In this document: piece after piece, positions 10,866 through 23,235 of the stretch
Layout of the letters: each line of letters begins with the position of its first letter
Position numbering within the stretch: position 1 is the first letter of the stretch
From: Sisyra terminalis
Lineage: Eukaryota > Arthropoda > Insecta > Neuroptera > Sisyridae
Direction: 5' to 3'
Assembly: GCA_958496175.1 (NCBI GenBank)
Contig: OY292276.1
Location: 24,570,001-24,634,000 of the forward strand
Length of the DNA stretch: 64,000 nt
The notes under the pieces: model-generated
Database searches by the model: none
What the model was told of the DNA's origin: nothing
The model's input: only the letters and a program-made list of their open reading frames with translations
Position numbers and translations under genes: made by a program

Positions 10866-11815
10866 AAGGATGTTTCAGAATGTTTTTCGTTTTTAGATGT
10901 TAAATAAAAAACAAAATATCAATCAAATCTCGTTTTATTTAATGTTAATTTAAAGAGCAATTCTTGAAGTTTATTTATGAAAACAACCATTTGCAATGTG
11001 CACCATTCATTTGTTCACACTCATTTAACCTGTAGCCAAAATTTTCAATAACTCGCTGGAGCGTCGCTCTTGGAATAGATTGAAAAATCGTTTTAGGAGT
11101 TTCAATAACATCTGGTTCTCCGACGAATCGAATTTTCACATCAACGGTCATGTGCATAGATAAAATTACAGATACTGGGCTTCCGAGAATCCGTTAGAAC
11201 TGCCAAAGTGTTTAGGCTGCCATATCAAGTCAAGGAATTATCGGTCCTTATTTTTTTGAGGATGACCGAGGTCGAACTCAGACCGTTAATTCTGACCGAT
11301 ATTGCCATGATCCGGACTTTTTTGGCTACAGAAATGCAAAACCAGAAAGGCTACAACCGCAACACCTTTTTCCAGCAAGATGGAGCCACTTCTCATGTTA
11401 CAAATGACTCATTAGCTGGTCTTCACGCTTTTTTCCCTGGAAGAGTGATAAGTCGCCGAGGAGACATCAATTGGCCACTGAGGAGCCCTTATTTAACGCC
11501 TGCTGATTTCTTCCTATGGGGCTACCTAAAAAGCAAAGTTTACAATCCATTACCACCCAACCTGAATGTTTTGAAGCAAAGAATCACTGAAGAAATCAAC
11601 TCTATTCCAAGAGCGATGCTCCAGCGAGTTATTAAAAAATTTAGCTCCAGGTTAAATGAGTGTGACCAAATGAATGGTGCACATTTGCAAACGGTTTTTT
11701 TCATAAATAAACTTCAAGAATTGCTCTTTAAATTAACATTAAATAAAACGAGATTTGATTGATATTTTGTTTTTTATTTAACATCTAAAAACAAAAAACA
11801 TTCTGAAACACCGTT
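10866..11815 (+). mobile_element. Rearranged snap-back mariner-like element
   Basis: The right end of a mariner-like element (about 11600-11815) is repeated in inverted orientation at 10866 to about 11080. The inverted part encodes the same C-terminus on the minus strand (PRATLQRVIENFGYRLNECE). Between them is plus-strand transposase sequence. The true 5' half of the element, with its DNA-binding domain, is absent. The outer ends match as GGATGTTTCAGAATGTTTTT on the left and the inverse of AAAAACATTCTGAAACACCG on the right. Confidence 0.8.
11100..11763 (+). pseudogene. Mariner-family transposase relic
   Basis: Segments of a DDE transposase are seen in order. NNIWFSDESNFHINGHVHR holds the first catalytic Asp and is followed by an in-frame stop near 11160. 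Then comes YRYWASENPLELPK, and in another frame GPYFFEDDRGRTQTVNSDRY. A further frameshift leads to FFQQDGATSH (second Asp), INWPLRSPYLTPADFFLWGY (third Asp) and a C-terminus ending at 11760. At least one stop and two frameshifts make it non-functional. The helix-turn-helix half is missing. Confidence 0.85.
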
Positions 11816-12339
11816 TATAAAAATAATGACACAAAATTTATGGTTTTTAAGTTTTTAATACACATTTAACTTTTAAATTATCTAGCTGTGATACAAATCT
11901 CAAATCCACAAAACTTTTTGCAGATTTAGTAAAAAAGCAATTTGCATGTCATCAAACTTTTATGTATGTTTTATTAGTTAGAATAGAACGAGATAGTATT
12001 ATGCAACTACGAAAACAATAACCATTATTTTTATTTAACCTACTTTATGACATTTTACAAGGTAAGTATAAGAAAAATTGCTGTGGAATAGAATAAAAAT
12101 GAGATCTACAATCATCCGTGTGGTATGTAGGTAAGTAATAGAATATAAGATATGGTATTTTTTTATTTAATTTTTATAAAAAGATTAGTTTTCATACGTA
12201 TTTAACGCTGGAAAAGAGCTTTGACTACAATAAAAATATTTTGATAGGAAAAGGAGCTTTTTTTTTAGTCATTGACATAATAACGTGAACATTTCGTGAC
12301 AACTTTGTGCAAATGGTAAACAATAATCATTTTGTAAAT
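11816..12339. other. Non-coding stretch
   Basis: AT-rich. No ORF, repeat or RNA gene recognised. Confidence 0.4.
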
Positions 12340-12870
12340 ATATCGGAAACTCAAGTTGAGAGCGAGAACGAACAACGGGGAACAAGCTTGAGCTTTCAAG
12401 CTCTGAATATGAAACGAACAACTCGAAACTAATGAGAGAATTCAGCGAGCTTTCCGATAAAATCTGAGTGTGTTATATGTGTGTGAAGTGTACGAAAACG
12501 ACGCCGGGCGTCGTTACCGTATCGTCGGGACTGTAGTGAATGTACTCCCGAATTGGATACGAGTGTTATTTATTGTCGGAGCGTGAACAGCGTTCTCAAA
12601 CAAGCTTTCAACCATATGCCTCCCGGAGGGCGCTCCATGCTACTGGGACAAGAGTGGGTGATTGGGGGTTGGGGGTTCTTGTCGTTTCGATGTAGAAATC
12701 ATCCACCTATTCACGTACAAACGCATACATGCTTCGCCACCACTTTTCGATATCAAAAGCTCGAAGAGCACCTTAAGCTCGCTCGCTTTTACTCACCCTA
12801 TCGGTCCGCTTGTACAAACACTTGGGGTTTACGAATGTAATGAGTACGACATATAATACCCAGGGGCGGG
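12340..12870. promoter_or_regulatory. GC-rich block, possible promoter or 5' exon
   Basis: Base composition rises sharply against the AT-rich surroundings, with many CpGs. A perfect inverted repeat, ACGACGCC/GGGCGTCGT, lies at about 12498-12514. Overlapping short frames (12553-12856) show no recognisable domain. It could be a promoter, a non-coding first exon or a conserved enhancer. The direction of transcription cannot be decided. Confidence 0.35.
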
Positions 12871-15800
12871 TTTATCCACTTTACACCCCATATATGCAAT
12901 GAAAATTATTATACACAGAGAAAAACAACGTCATAATTGATTTGATTCGAGCGAAAACGTTTTTACGTTTTTGAATTTTTATGCAAATTCTATTCATCCG
13001 ATCAGAGATTCCAACATCGTACAAACAGCATCCGCGGTAAAATTGAAATGGAATTATCAATTTCTCGATTAGCACAATCATCGTCAATCTCTCATCTCGT
13101 CTCTCTCATATCTATATCGGATGTATCGATTTCATTTCGGTTGTAAATTTGCCATTTTGTTAAGCGCACTGTAATGGAGATGAATGGTTTTATCTGGCGT
13201 ATTGATTGAGAAAAAGGAATGCGATAACGCCGAGATTTACGAACTGATTCAAATTAGATTTCATTTAAAATATGCATTTCAATACACGAAAGCAGTGAGA
13301 TTAAATCGAAACGATAACAGAAAATGAATTTCGATTTGTGAGTAAAATATTGATACGATATGTATGATGACATATTACCTATTGGCTATTATAGTGATCA
13401 TATAGGCATTATCGCTTCATTTATCTTTAATTCACTACCTATAAGCGAATAAATCGCTTCGTTTGTTCGCACAATTTCTTAACTACAATCATAATCGTTG
13501 ATTCGAAATTATCATTCTCAATATCTGCAACTTTTCTACTTGTTTAATGGTTTGTACATTTTAATTTAATTAATACTATCATATGTTTACGACATTTATC
13601 GCGAGTAACAAATTTATCATAAGTAGGTAGTAAAATTTATAACGCATACAAAATCTATACAGAAAATTGGATCAAAAATTAAAAATATTATCCTCCCGAA
13701 AAACATTCTAAAAAAGTCCAGATATTACCGAAAATATTTTAAACGTTAAAAGTTTTGAGATCCCAAGAAGAGTGATGTTGGCTTTTCCATTGCCTTTATC
13801 AACCTATATTGACCAAAAACTTAACACAACTTATAGTGGTATTAAATTCATATAGACAAAATAAAAAATAACGAAAACACCTTTTAAACTAGGATAACTT
13901 TTAATTAAAAATAGTGGTTCTTAATCCTGTTGGAGATACTGACTTCCGATACTGATAACCGGCCACCATGGATTGAAGAAACACCTGTATACAATTGAAG
14001 TACAGGTAGATAATCCAATATGTAGATTTTATCAGGCAGAGAATAAAACTCCACTTCCCATGTTCTGTGGAAATGCTGGGCTTTAGACGAATGAAAATAT
14101 AAGGAACTAAAGATAATAAACGCTGAAACCAACAAACGGTTATTGAGATTTTCCCAGTTACTCGGTCTCAATTATATGATACCACAAGAAGCCCAGAGGC
14201 TGCAATGTTGAAGCACAAATAACTTCATTTTATAACTATATAAATAAATAAATACCTAAATAAATGAAAGAACTGACCAGGAGAGCTTTAAACATAAAAG
14301 TAAAAATTTTTGAAGTAATAACTTGTTTAGCATCGTTGTGATTTGAAATTTGATGAAACGAAAAAACGACAGTAAAAAGAGACAAACACAAATCTTTAGG
14401 ATTTAACGAGCAAAAGAATGATATGTAAAACGTTATAGAGTATTTTCATGGTTTCCACTGATTTGTTTATTGTGGATAGCGCACTGTATATGCTGTACAG
14501 TAAATAAAAACTCGCTCTAGAAGTAACTGCTAGCGCCATCTACGTAAGCACAAAATTGAAGTGACCAAAGCAAAATACAACAGCGCCTGTGTTGAAAGCT
14601 TTAGAAGAGAGACTTATATATAGAGATTTAATGAGAGAATTAAAGATTTCCGAACAAGTTTAAGGTAAAAAATTTCAAGCCAGAGTCCCTTATACTCCCT
14701 ATACCTCTGTGTTTAAAACTTGGTATCAATATTATCATAAATATACTCAACAACTATCCTTATCCTGAAATTTCATTCAGCTAATTATAATCTTAAAGCC
14801 CACATTTTTGACGGTTTCACTTCTATCGCGTATGACCTGCATATACGTTTTTTTTTTATTAAGTTACCTTAGCAGTTTATATTTTCACACCACCAAGTAG
14901 ATCGTATATACCGTGAATATTTAACATAAATTAAAAAAAAACATATCTTTACTAATTGTTGTGGATAACTGGAGAAAAGGGATTTTTACAGTCGTACCTA
15001 CAGGCAAACGGACAACAAAGTGATACTGTTTTTATCAGAAGCACGCAACCTTAAATTCATGGTACATTTATTTATTTGTTTGATTTTATTTATTCATCTA
15101 TTTAATTCCAAATTGTAATATTGGTAGATATTATTATAAAATGCATTAAAATTAAATTTTGAGTTAGATGCCTGTTTTTTACTAAATAACAATTTAAATA
15201 TAGTTATTATTTATCTATATAATGAATAAATATCAAAAATAATGAACAAAATTAACGATGTTGAAACATCAACTGAACATTGAAATTAAATGTTTTTCCT
15301 CGTTACCTACACAAATACAAATATCTTGCAAACACATAAAAGCCGCAGTAAAATTATATTATGAATTTTTAATGACCATCACATATATATAAAATATAAA
15401 CTTGACGCGAAATTCTCATCGAAATTAATCCTCTTGTGAATTACGTGAAAACAAAATAATAAATGAAGTTGAATAACACTTTGAATTCTTTTTATTTTTC
15501 ACATTCCCCGACACAACTAATAGCGAGAGAAAGTTTTAATGGTGGAGTGAACCCTTATTTGGCCTATTTCACCCTTTTTCTCCCTCACATCATTTTATCT
15601 GTCAGCCAAATGGTAAATTCAACGAAACGAATAATATTCAACGTGAAAATGATGCAAAACAAAGTCGCTGTTGTAAATGGAATTATTGAGCTTTTGAATG
15701 GAACAAGGCGATGTTTATGGAGCTTTAGACAATTGTAATTGCTGTTATTGTCTAATTCTCGTTAAGTGGATGCTCAAATGGCGTGATGTGGTAAGTTAGT

Positions 15801-16150
15801 CAATTTCGAAAGCTCTCGTTATTTTATTGCTTGTAATCAATACACGTGGAGAGCGTACTTTGTAATGCAAACATTGATTATTCTATTCATATTCTCGATG
15901 CACTGACTGAGCTTTTCGCATGTAAAGCTCACCCCTATATACTTTCAATTTATATGTATCGAATTAAATATTTGATAAAAATTTAAATTTTAGATGAACC
16001 GCATGGTCGGTATTACTTTAAATTTTCAAGTTTTCGAGACATTAAAAACTAATTGATAGCTTTCAAATATTTTGTTCTTATAAAAAAAGAAAATAAAACA
16101 ATTTTAGAAATCCTTTTTTAAATTTATGTTGGAAAAAAAATAAAAAAAAA
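12871..16150. other. Gene-poor stretch
   Basis: No coding region is recognised. At about 13912-14170, AGTGGTTCTTAATCCTGTTG resembles the left end of the hAT MITE at 48508 and may be a decayed relative; its right end is not seen. The remainder is AT-rich non-coding sequence. Confidence 0.4.
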
Positions 16151-16153
16151 TAT

Positions 16154-16226
16154 CGCCCAACGTGGGGCTCGAACCCACGACCCTGAGATTAAGAGTCTCA
16201 TGCTCTACCGACTGAGCTAGCCGGGC
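16154..16226 (-). tRNA. tRNA-Lys(CTT)
   Basis: The 73-nt cloverleaf on the minus strand runs from GCCCGGC at 16226 to the discriminator G at 16154. The arms are a D arm (GCTC..GAGC), an anticodon arm (TGAGA CTCTTAA TCTCA, anticodon CTT at 16193-16191), a 5-nt variable loop and a T arm (GTGGG TTCGAGC CCCAC). The acceptor 3' strand is GTTGGGC, giving two G-U pairs. Internal boxes A and B are intact. A T9 run immediately 3' (16142-16150 on the plus strand as A's) is a Pol III terminator. There is no intron, and CCA is not encoded, as expected for a nuclear gene. Confidence 0.98.
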
Positions 16227-17980
16227 TGTGTGTGAAGCTTCTATTACAAGCATTATAAACAAACCGATCAATACCAACAATACATTTTCAAATATTCTAT
16301 TATAATTTCAAAAATATATTTATAACTCGAATCTTATTCACGTCTCTTTATAAATATAAAACGTATATATAAATTCTCAAACAAATAACCGTTGTAGTGC
16401 GAAATATTTACGCCTTTCTAAAACACTAACATCCCCCGGTCTCATGCCTTCATTCCCATAAAATACAATACGTCATAAATGCATATTATTAAAAATAAAA
16501 ATGGGAATATAATTAATGCGTTGGCAGGATTTAATGGACGTGTACAGAATATTAATAACGTTATGAAAGTAAGTAAGGTGGTTTGCGTGCGTCCCTCTTT
16601 CCTTTTTAGACGTCTGATTAACGATTATCTTTTTTATAAAAATTTAAATTTATTCTTCTCCATAAGTACATAAAATAAATACGAGCATATACATACGTAG
16701 GTATATGAAAATATTAAATAAATCCTGTCAAGTTAAATTTACAAATGTAAATTTTCTCTTACCTCTATGTATTTCTTATGACAACCTTTGTGAAATATAT
16801 TATTACCTATATGCCTATTTCGATTTGAATTCAATGAGAAAATCGAACAACATACCATAAGTTTCTTTATAAATTGATACCTGAGAATCAATCAATAAAA
16901 ACGAAACTGCTTATATGTGTTCCTATAATGAAACTTTATATAAATATTCTTTAAATATTTAATTGCTAATTGCCAATACTGTGAGACTAAACATGCGCTA
17001 ATTGTGCTTTAAAATATTCCATTTATAATTTAAGAATTTCACTAAAGTTAACATAAAAAGCTATACGAAAATATATATTTCTTTAATCTTTATTATATAT
17101 AAATACACATTTCTTTATTATTTCAGAAATGCACGTTTCTTTAAGAATCAAACTGTGTATATGTAAGCTATGCAAATTATTCATTTAAAACGTGGCGACT
17201 TTTGCCAATTAAATATGAATTCGGTTTAACCATTATAGGATTGAAGCATTGATATTTTTTGGAGAAAAGTCCATACTGTCCATTTTTTCAGTAGATCCTT
17301 GAATTCCATTATTTCATCTTTAAATCTTTAGCATTTACATCCACATAGAACTTTATAGCTCGTTGGGATTATAATTCCACTCTTTTTATAATGGTGTTTT
17401 ATTATGTAAACTGGTACGGACCATTGTAAATTCAAGTCAAATGTTTATCATAGATTTTTATACGCACTTAAACTTGAAGTTTAAATCGATGAACTCGATT
17501 CTAATTTCGTAATATTTCCCTAGTAATTGACTTAGACACAAACCATTGCTTTCAAAATGACATATTATTAAAATTTGTTATTTAATTGGTAATAGGTCGC
17601 AAAATGGAATAAGATATGGTAAATAGAATAGTTGTAATGTAGTATAATATCGCTACAAAGGTTATATCTTCTTTAATTGTGATAAAAAGAAGAAAATAAG
17701 TGTATATCTTTAGGTTTGAAAACAATATAGATAATTGGTTTGCTGTCCACAACTGATCAACATTGATCTAGAGGATGTCAGAAGATGAAAATGGTTCTCA
17801 TACTCTATTGCATGGGTTGCCAAAGTGGCCGATATTATAAACCCTTTGGGGTTGATTTGATCTAGAGGGTCGAAGGAAAAACAGTTCTTAATATGCAAAT
17901 AACACATACCTAATTAAGTACAGTAATACCTAAATTAAGTAAAGTTTTTGCATGTTTTTATTCACCATATCTTTACCAAA
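16227..17980. other. AT-rich stretch without recognised genes
   Basis: Short open frames at 16479-16673 (plus) and 17710-17907 (minus) have no domain, no splice context and composition like their surroundings. Nothing is called. Confidence 0.4.
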
Positions 17981-17984
17981 AATA

Positions 17985-18070
17985 AATTACCGTATTACAT
18001 CGAATATAAGATGCACATATTTACTTATTTCTATGCATCTGTATTCGTGATGCGTCTTATATTCGATGGT
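17985..18070. repeat. Hairpin of ATCGAATATAAGATGCA-type arms
   Basis: The arms CATCGAATATAAGATGCAC (17999-18017) and GTGATGCGTCTTATATTCGATG (18047-18068) are inverted copies about 30 bp apart. Similar 'TATAAGACGCA' ends occur on pogo/Tigger-type elements (recalled family knowledge). A pogo-like transposase relic lies 300 bp downstream, so this may be a piece of the same element. Confidence 0.55.
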
Positions 18071-18375
18071 CTTCTATTCCGGACAATAAGTTATTAAAGG
18101 GTCAAGAGGAAAAAGATGATAAATAACATATTGTAATGATGAAAGTAATAAGTCCTTATGTCACTTTTATTCATATGAGGGTACATGTGAATCGTCACTA
18201 GACTCCTTTATCAACTGACTTTGATCCTTCTATTGAATTTACGGGAATAGAAGACATTTAAAAAATATATCATGATTAACAAGTTTATCCATAGAGGTAA
18301 CCCAATTTTTCCAAAAATGTTACTTATCACCTTCATCCACTTTACCCTTTAATTTAACTCAAAAGATTACTGACT

Positions 18376-18738
18376 TGGTGATTATTTCTGGAAGCATGAT
18401 CAGCCAAATGCGACCTCTGGATGTTTCGATAAAGAAGCCATATAAGGATTCTTTAAAAAAAGGATTCGAATCCTGATTGCAGATGAACAGTTATCCATTG
18501 ACACATTTAGGGAAAATTAAAAGAGCAGCCGCATCAAAAGTTGTAGAATGAATATATATATATATATATATAAAGTCTAAAACAAAATTTTCAAATTTTC
18601 AGTAATGGAAAATTCATTTAAAAAATGTTGCACCACCCACTTGATGGTTCCGAAGATAGTATTTTATGGGAAAACAATGTATCAACTAAATCAGAAAATG
18701 AATCTAATGGTTCTTCTAACGATGAAAACGTTTGAATA
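18376..18738 (+). pseudogene. pogo/Tigger-like transposase C-terminal relic
   Basis: The plus strand encodes VIISGSMISQMRPLDVSIKK, then PYKDSLKKRIRILIADEQLS. This matches the conserved 'IPGG.T..LQPLDV..NKPFKD' region of pogo/Tigger/jerky transposases. After a (TA)n tract (18552-18572) and frameshifts it resumes with ENSFKKC and LDGSEDSILWEN, resembling the family's 'SFKKC.I.NALDG.ED' tail, and ends in TGA at 18736-18738. The catalytic core upstream is not preserved. Confidence 0.7.
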
Positions 18739-18739
18739 A

Positions 18740-21577
18740 CAAAATATACTTTTCAGATCTTTATCTATCTATATAAAAATGTTATGTTAGTTTATATTCA
18801 CTTCAAAAACTCAACAAGTTCTGCATCAATGTAGCTCAAAAGTTGACACGATATACAACCAGCTTCAAAGATTGTTTTTATCTATTTCTTGCGTCAGTAA
18901 TATACCTAAGACTACAAGAAAACAGCTTTTTCAACGGTCAATACAGTAGCTGCTGTCAATATTTTGTTGCTACGATTGTGTTGTGATTTTTAGAGGTATA
19001 GCAATTTTTATCAAAACTTAATTGAAAAACGGGTATTTTGAGACGTGGGCCAAACTTTGTACATATTTTTTTAGCACTAGCTCGTGGATCACTTAGGTTA
19101 ACTTAGGTCATTTAGGTAGATCACTTAAGTCCATTTGTACCAAAGATTTAAAAATGTTTAAGTGAATATATTTAAATGATCAAACTGAAGGCTATAGACT
19201 GCATTTAAACTCTTTTTATGTCAATGCAGTGCTTGAAAAAATACAAATAGAATATAAATTATACACACAAATTGAAAAATCTAAATAAAAGGTAAATAAA
19301 TAAATGGTTGTCTAGCAATCGTAGGTTAGTTAGAAAGCTTTTATGTGATCCACGGGTTATAGGTTCGTCATCTACCCTGCAGTGCTTCCATAAACGATGG
19401 GACAGTTATCCTTTTAATGTGAGATATATATCCTTTGTAATTAAATAAAAAAAACCTATAACTTTTAAATATTCTACTTAAGAACCATCAATATTCAATA
19501 ATAAGTACTTACAGATATAACTTCGACGTTTGCTAATGTCTTCCCGCAAAATATTTTTTTTCACTCTCAAGTAAAATATGTATTCTCCAATAGTTCACGG
19601 GGTAATGAGTGATATGGGAGAGTCCTTTCTTTTATAATTAGTACAATTATATATAAAATAAGTGCAACAACATGAAATCGAAAATGCGACACCTATTCCA
19701 CTGGGACGTGCATCCTGAAATGACCCTAACTGATTAATGAATCGATAAATATTTAAGTTTTTAATACCCTTAGATGATGTCGATAGAGAAAACCGTTTAA
19801 AATTAGATTCTTTTGAGTTTTAAATGAATTTTCTGTAAAGCATAATGCAGGTACAGTCATATATGTCCAAATGAGTTTATTCTAGTTTATTCACATAGAA
19901 TCTGAAATATGTAATCCGCTTATAGAAGAAAAGCTTGAAATTCGTTGCGTTTTTGTAATTTTTAAGTCGTCTCCAGGTTTTGATAAACCACGAAAGAACG
20001 CAGCAACTTCTAGTTTTAATCTTACGACTTACATCTCTTGAAGGAAGAGTATACAAGAGATAAATCTGATTAATTGTAAGATCCTTTTATACGCATGTTC
20101 TCGAGTCACTTTCGAATTCCACGTAATTTAATTGCACAAAACGGGTAAAATATGTACTGGGATGAATTATGTGCAGGTATAAAATAAGTCAATTTCATGT
20201 TATTGATAATAGAGAATGTAAGCCGATAAATTATTTGTAAAAACGATATAAAAGCTAAAAGGTGTTTGATGTACTGCGTGGCGTTTTGTTATACTTGACA
20301 ATATGACAAGGGGTTGGCATGCATTTGGCTCACACCAGCATAATGGGTGGAAGCGAGATCGACGTAAACCGGATGTGTTGACAAGGGAATCGAGGGGCTG
20401 AACGGGAAACGGGACTTTGAGCAAAGAATAATAAAAGTGTATGAGGGATAGATGAAGTAGGTATTTGCCATAGTGAGCTAAAGCCGAGGGAATTGTAAAT
20501 CGGTGAAATGTGCTCCATTCGTGTTCGGTCTCTCTTGCTTCATAACCTCAAGATTCATGTTTTTGATATATTATGTGGATGTTTTCCTCTATCTCAATCG
20601 GTATATATGTGACATTGAAATTGCTGAGGGAATTTATGGTCTCGTGAAGAATGAATGCGTTTTTTTCCACCGTCTCTCATAAGATTACGATTTATATTGT
20701 TCTAGAAATGTTATAAAGTCTTAAATCACAGCTTAACTGTCTCAACCATCAAAACACTTTTAATTCTTCTCTTCTATTACCCACAGATTATAAATAGATT
20801 TAACAAACATCATCTCAAGGAATTGAACTATGTGAGCTTTGCCCTCTGGAATATCCCCCATTCGACATCTATTTAATAGTAGCCCTAACGACATTTATGA
20901 AAATATAATAAAGGGTGCACGAGATCAAATATAAAAGCACAATGAACTACAATTCCTGTCATTTGAATTCACAAACATGGCTTAATCAGCCATATGTATG
21001 AAATAATAAAGCCAGCATTATAACCCATCATTAAGTTCTTAACGAAATCCGTTATATTCTTTAAAATCACTTACCAGTTTTTACTTAAATTCTCACTTAT
21101 TACGGCGAAAAATGTTACTTTAAATCGCTTCTTCAACAGTAAAACAAGTTTCAGCATACTTTGTTGCAAAATTCATTTCACGTATGGATATGGAATAGTT
21201 TTGAAAATTTTGCAATATGATCATAATACATGTAAATTAAGACTCGAGATGTCTGCAGTTAATTGTCATTTTAGCAAGCCTTACAAAAAATATTCAATGT
21301 TTATCTTGGCTAGTAGAATAAAACGAAGAAGTTATTTCAAAAGAAAAAGAGTAAATAAATGCAACGTTTTAATAAAAAAAACTTGAGAAATAATCATAAA
21401 AAGAATCTTGTTGAGAAAAATGTAAGAGGAATTTAATTAAAATCGAACGAAAAAAAATATTGTAGATAATTATGGGTGCTTTTATTGTAGATATATATAC
21501 CTACTTATATTGTTATATAAGCTTTCTTTCATACTTGAAAATTGGTTTAATGTAGGTAAATATTTTAGTTAAATATT
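18740..21577. other. Gene-poor stretch
   Basis: At about 18755-18850 CTATCTATATAAAAATGTTA resembles the start of common insect Helitron-like repeats (weak). At 20285-20470 a locally GC-richer segment has three overlapping minus-strand frames with no recognisable protein; I do not call a gene. The rest is unremarkable. Confidence 0.35.
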
Positions 21578-21805
21578 AGACTCAAGTCCTTTTGAGAACA
21601 GTCAAATCTGACAACATTACATTTTCGACTTTGTTTTTTATTCTTTTCGCGATTTTTTTTTTGTTAAGTCAATTCTAATATGGTATAATTTTCTCTTTTG
21701 TAACTAAATTTTCATTAAGGACTGATTTTTTCGCGAAATAAATTAGAGACAAAGTAAAAAGTGGAACGTTGCCAGATTTGACTGTGCTAACAAAAAGGAC
21801 TTAAG
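21578..21805. mobile_element. Near-palindromic MITE (TGGCAACG family), copy 1
   Basis: The long inverted ends are ACTCAAGTCCTTTTGAGAAC, then AGTCAAATCTGACAAC on the left. On the right the reverse reads CTTAAGTCCTTTTTGTTAGC, then ACAGTCAAATCTGGCAACG. The arms continue through TTTTTACTTTGT and TTCGCGA almost to the centre. No ORF. Relatives lie at 35791, 47585, 52535 and 58605. Confidence 0.8.
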
Positions 21806-23235
21806 TTAATATCTATTATCTACATTTTTCCATATTAATGCTAAAAAGCAATTAATTAAAAATTGATACACATCAAAAACTTTCAATTTAGTCAGTAAAA
21901 TTCCTAATACATTAAAACTGTTATATGAGCCGTTTATTTTGAAAGTGGCACAAGTTCGTTTCAAGGACGATCCATATGGTGTTTCTGGTTTTTACACCAA
22001 TCAATAAGTGAAAATACCGATCCTTAAAGACATATGTAAAGATATTATGCTACGCCGGCGTCTTTACTGCACCGAAGACTACGAAAGATTACAAATGAAG
22101 TTTTAGGTATAGTTTCGGTAGATTATTGATCGAAACCGAAAGTTAAGCGACACCTACACCTAGCAAAGCAAATATAGTTAAATTAACTATTACAAAAAAT
22201 AATTATGTGATCTGTGCTGTTTGATCTTTAAAGGGTTCGGTTTGACGATTGTTTTTAGGGATTTTTCTTATTTTACGTGAGTCATGAAAGCTCACAAAAA
22301 CTGATATATTAAAGAAATGCGATATAGCAATTTAAAAGTAAACCAAGAATGAGCATATTTCGAATTTTGGTCATAAGAAATAGGAAAGGAAAGTAGAAAA
22401 TAACTTTTGTATCCACAAAAATGTGTATAATTTGGATAAAAAAGAGAAGAACTATCATCAATATGAGGACAGGCAGAAATGTTAACTAGAGGGACTACAT
22501 TCTTCGAGAAAAAGGAAAACTGGAAGGTATCAATAAAATAGAAAGAAGATGAATTGCGATCATGAATTCATTGAATTAAGGAATGGACTACCCCATTTAA
22601 AGAACCTTGCCAGGAATTTACGACACTAAAGAAAAGAGTTCAACCACGGGATAAACTTAACCTACCGTTAGGTAGGTAAAAAGCAGAAAAATATTAAACA
22701 TTTATAAACTTTATTTTTATTTGTATCATATTTTAATACAAATGTAACATATTGTTTAAGGGGGAAAGCGGCTAATACTGTCCAATTCTGCTACGTTCAT
22801 GAAGCGAAATAGTTTCCGATTTATATGATAATAAGAAAATATTATCTACTATTATTATCTACTATATGATAATAGTTCTTAAGTCACAAACAACTGATCT
22901 AGGCTTAAATCGTATCCGCTTATTACGTGGTTTGTTAAGTATTAAAATATAGTTTTACAACAGGATTTTGGCTGGTATAGCTAAGCCATATTGTATCTAT
23001 TATTTTGAAGGTGTACCTATAAAAATTACTAACTTAAAAAAACCTTCATTTTCACTTCCTTTGAAAACTTCCTTTGTTGTAAAAATAAATATTATTGACA
23101 ACTAAAAAAAATATAAAACTTATTAATTAATCTTATTTTTTTTAAATATATGGTTGATTAATGTTTAAAACTGTATTAATGATTTTAAAATATGTGATCT
23201 TAATCTAAATTAAGTAAAAATCATTTTAATTCGAG
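21806..23235. other. Intergenic stretch 3' of glutathione synthetase
   Basis: A CGAAACCGAAAG fragment at 22125-22145 is related to the hAT MITE at 243-873. At 22440-22690 is a repeat whose part 22590-22650 matches 8640-8700. There is no gene. Confidence 0.4.

Noticed and set aside
20200..20518. Three overlapping minus-strand frames
   Set aside because: Same DNA read in three frames in a GC-richer patch. No domain or splice signal pattern.
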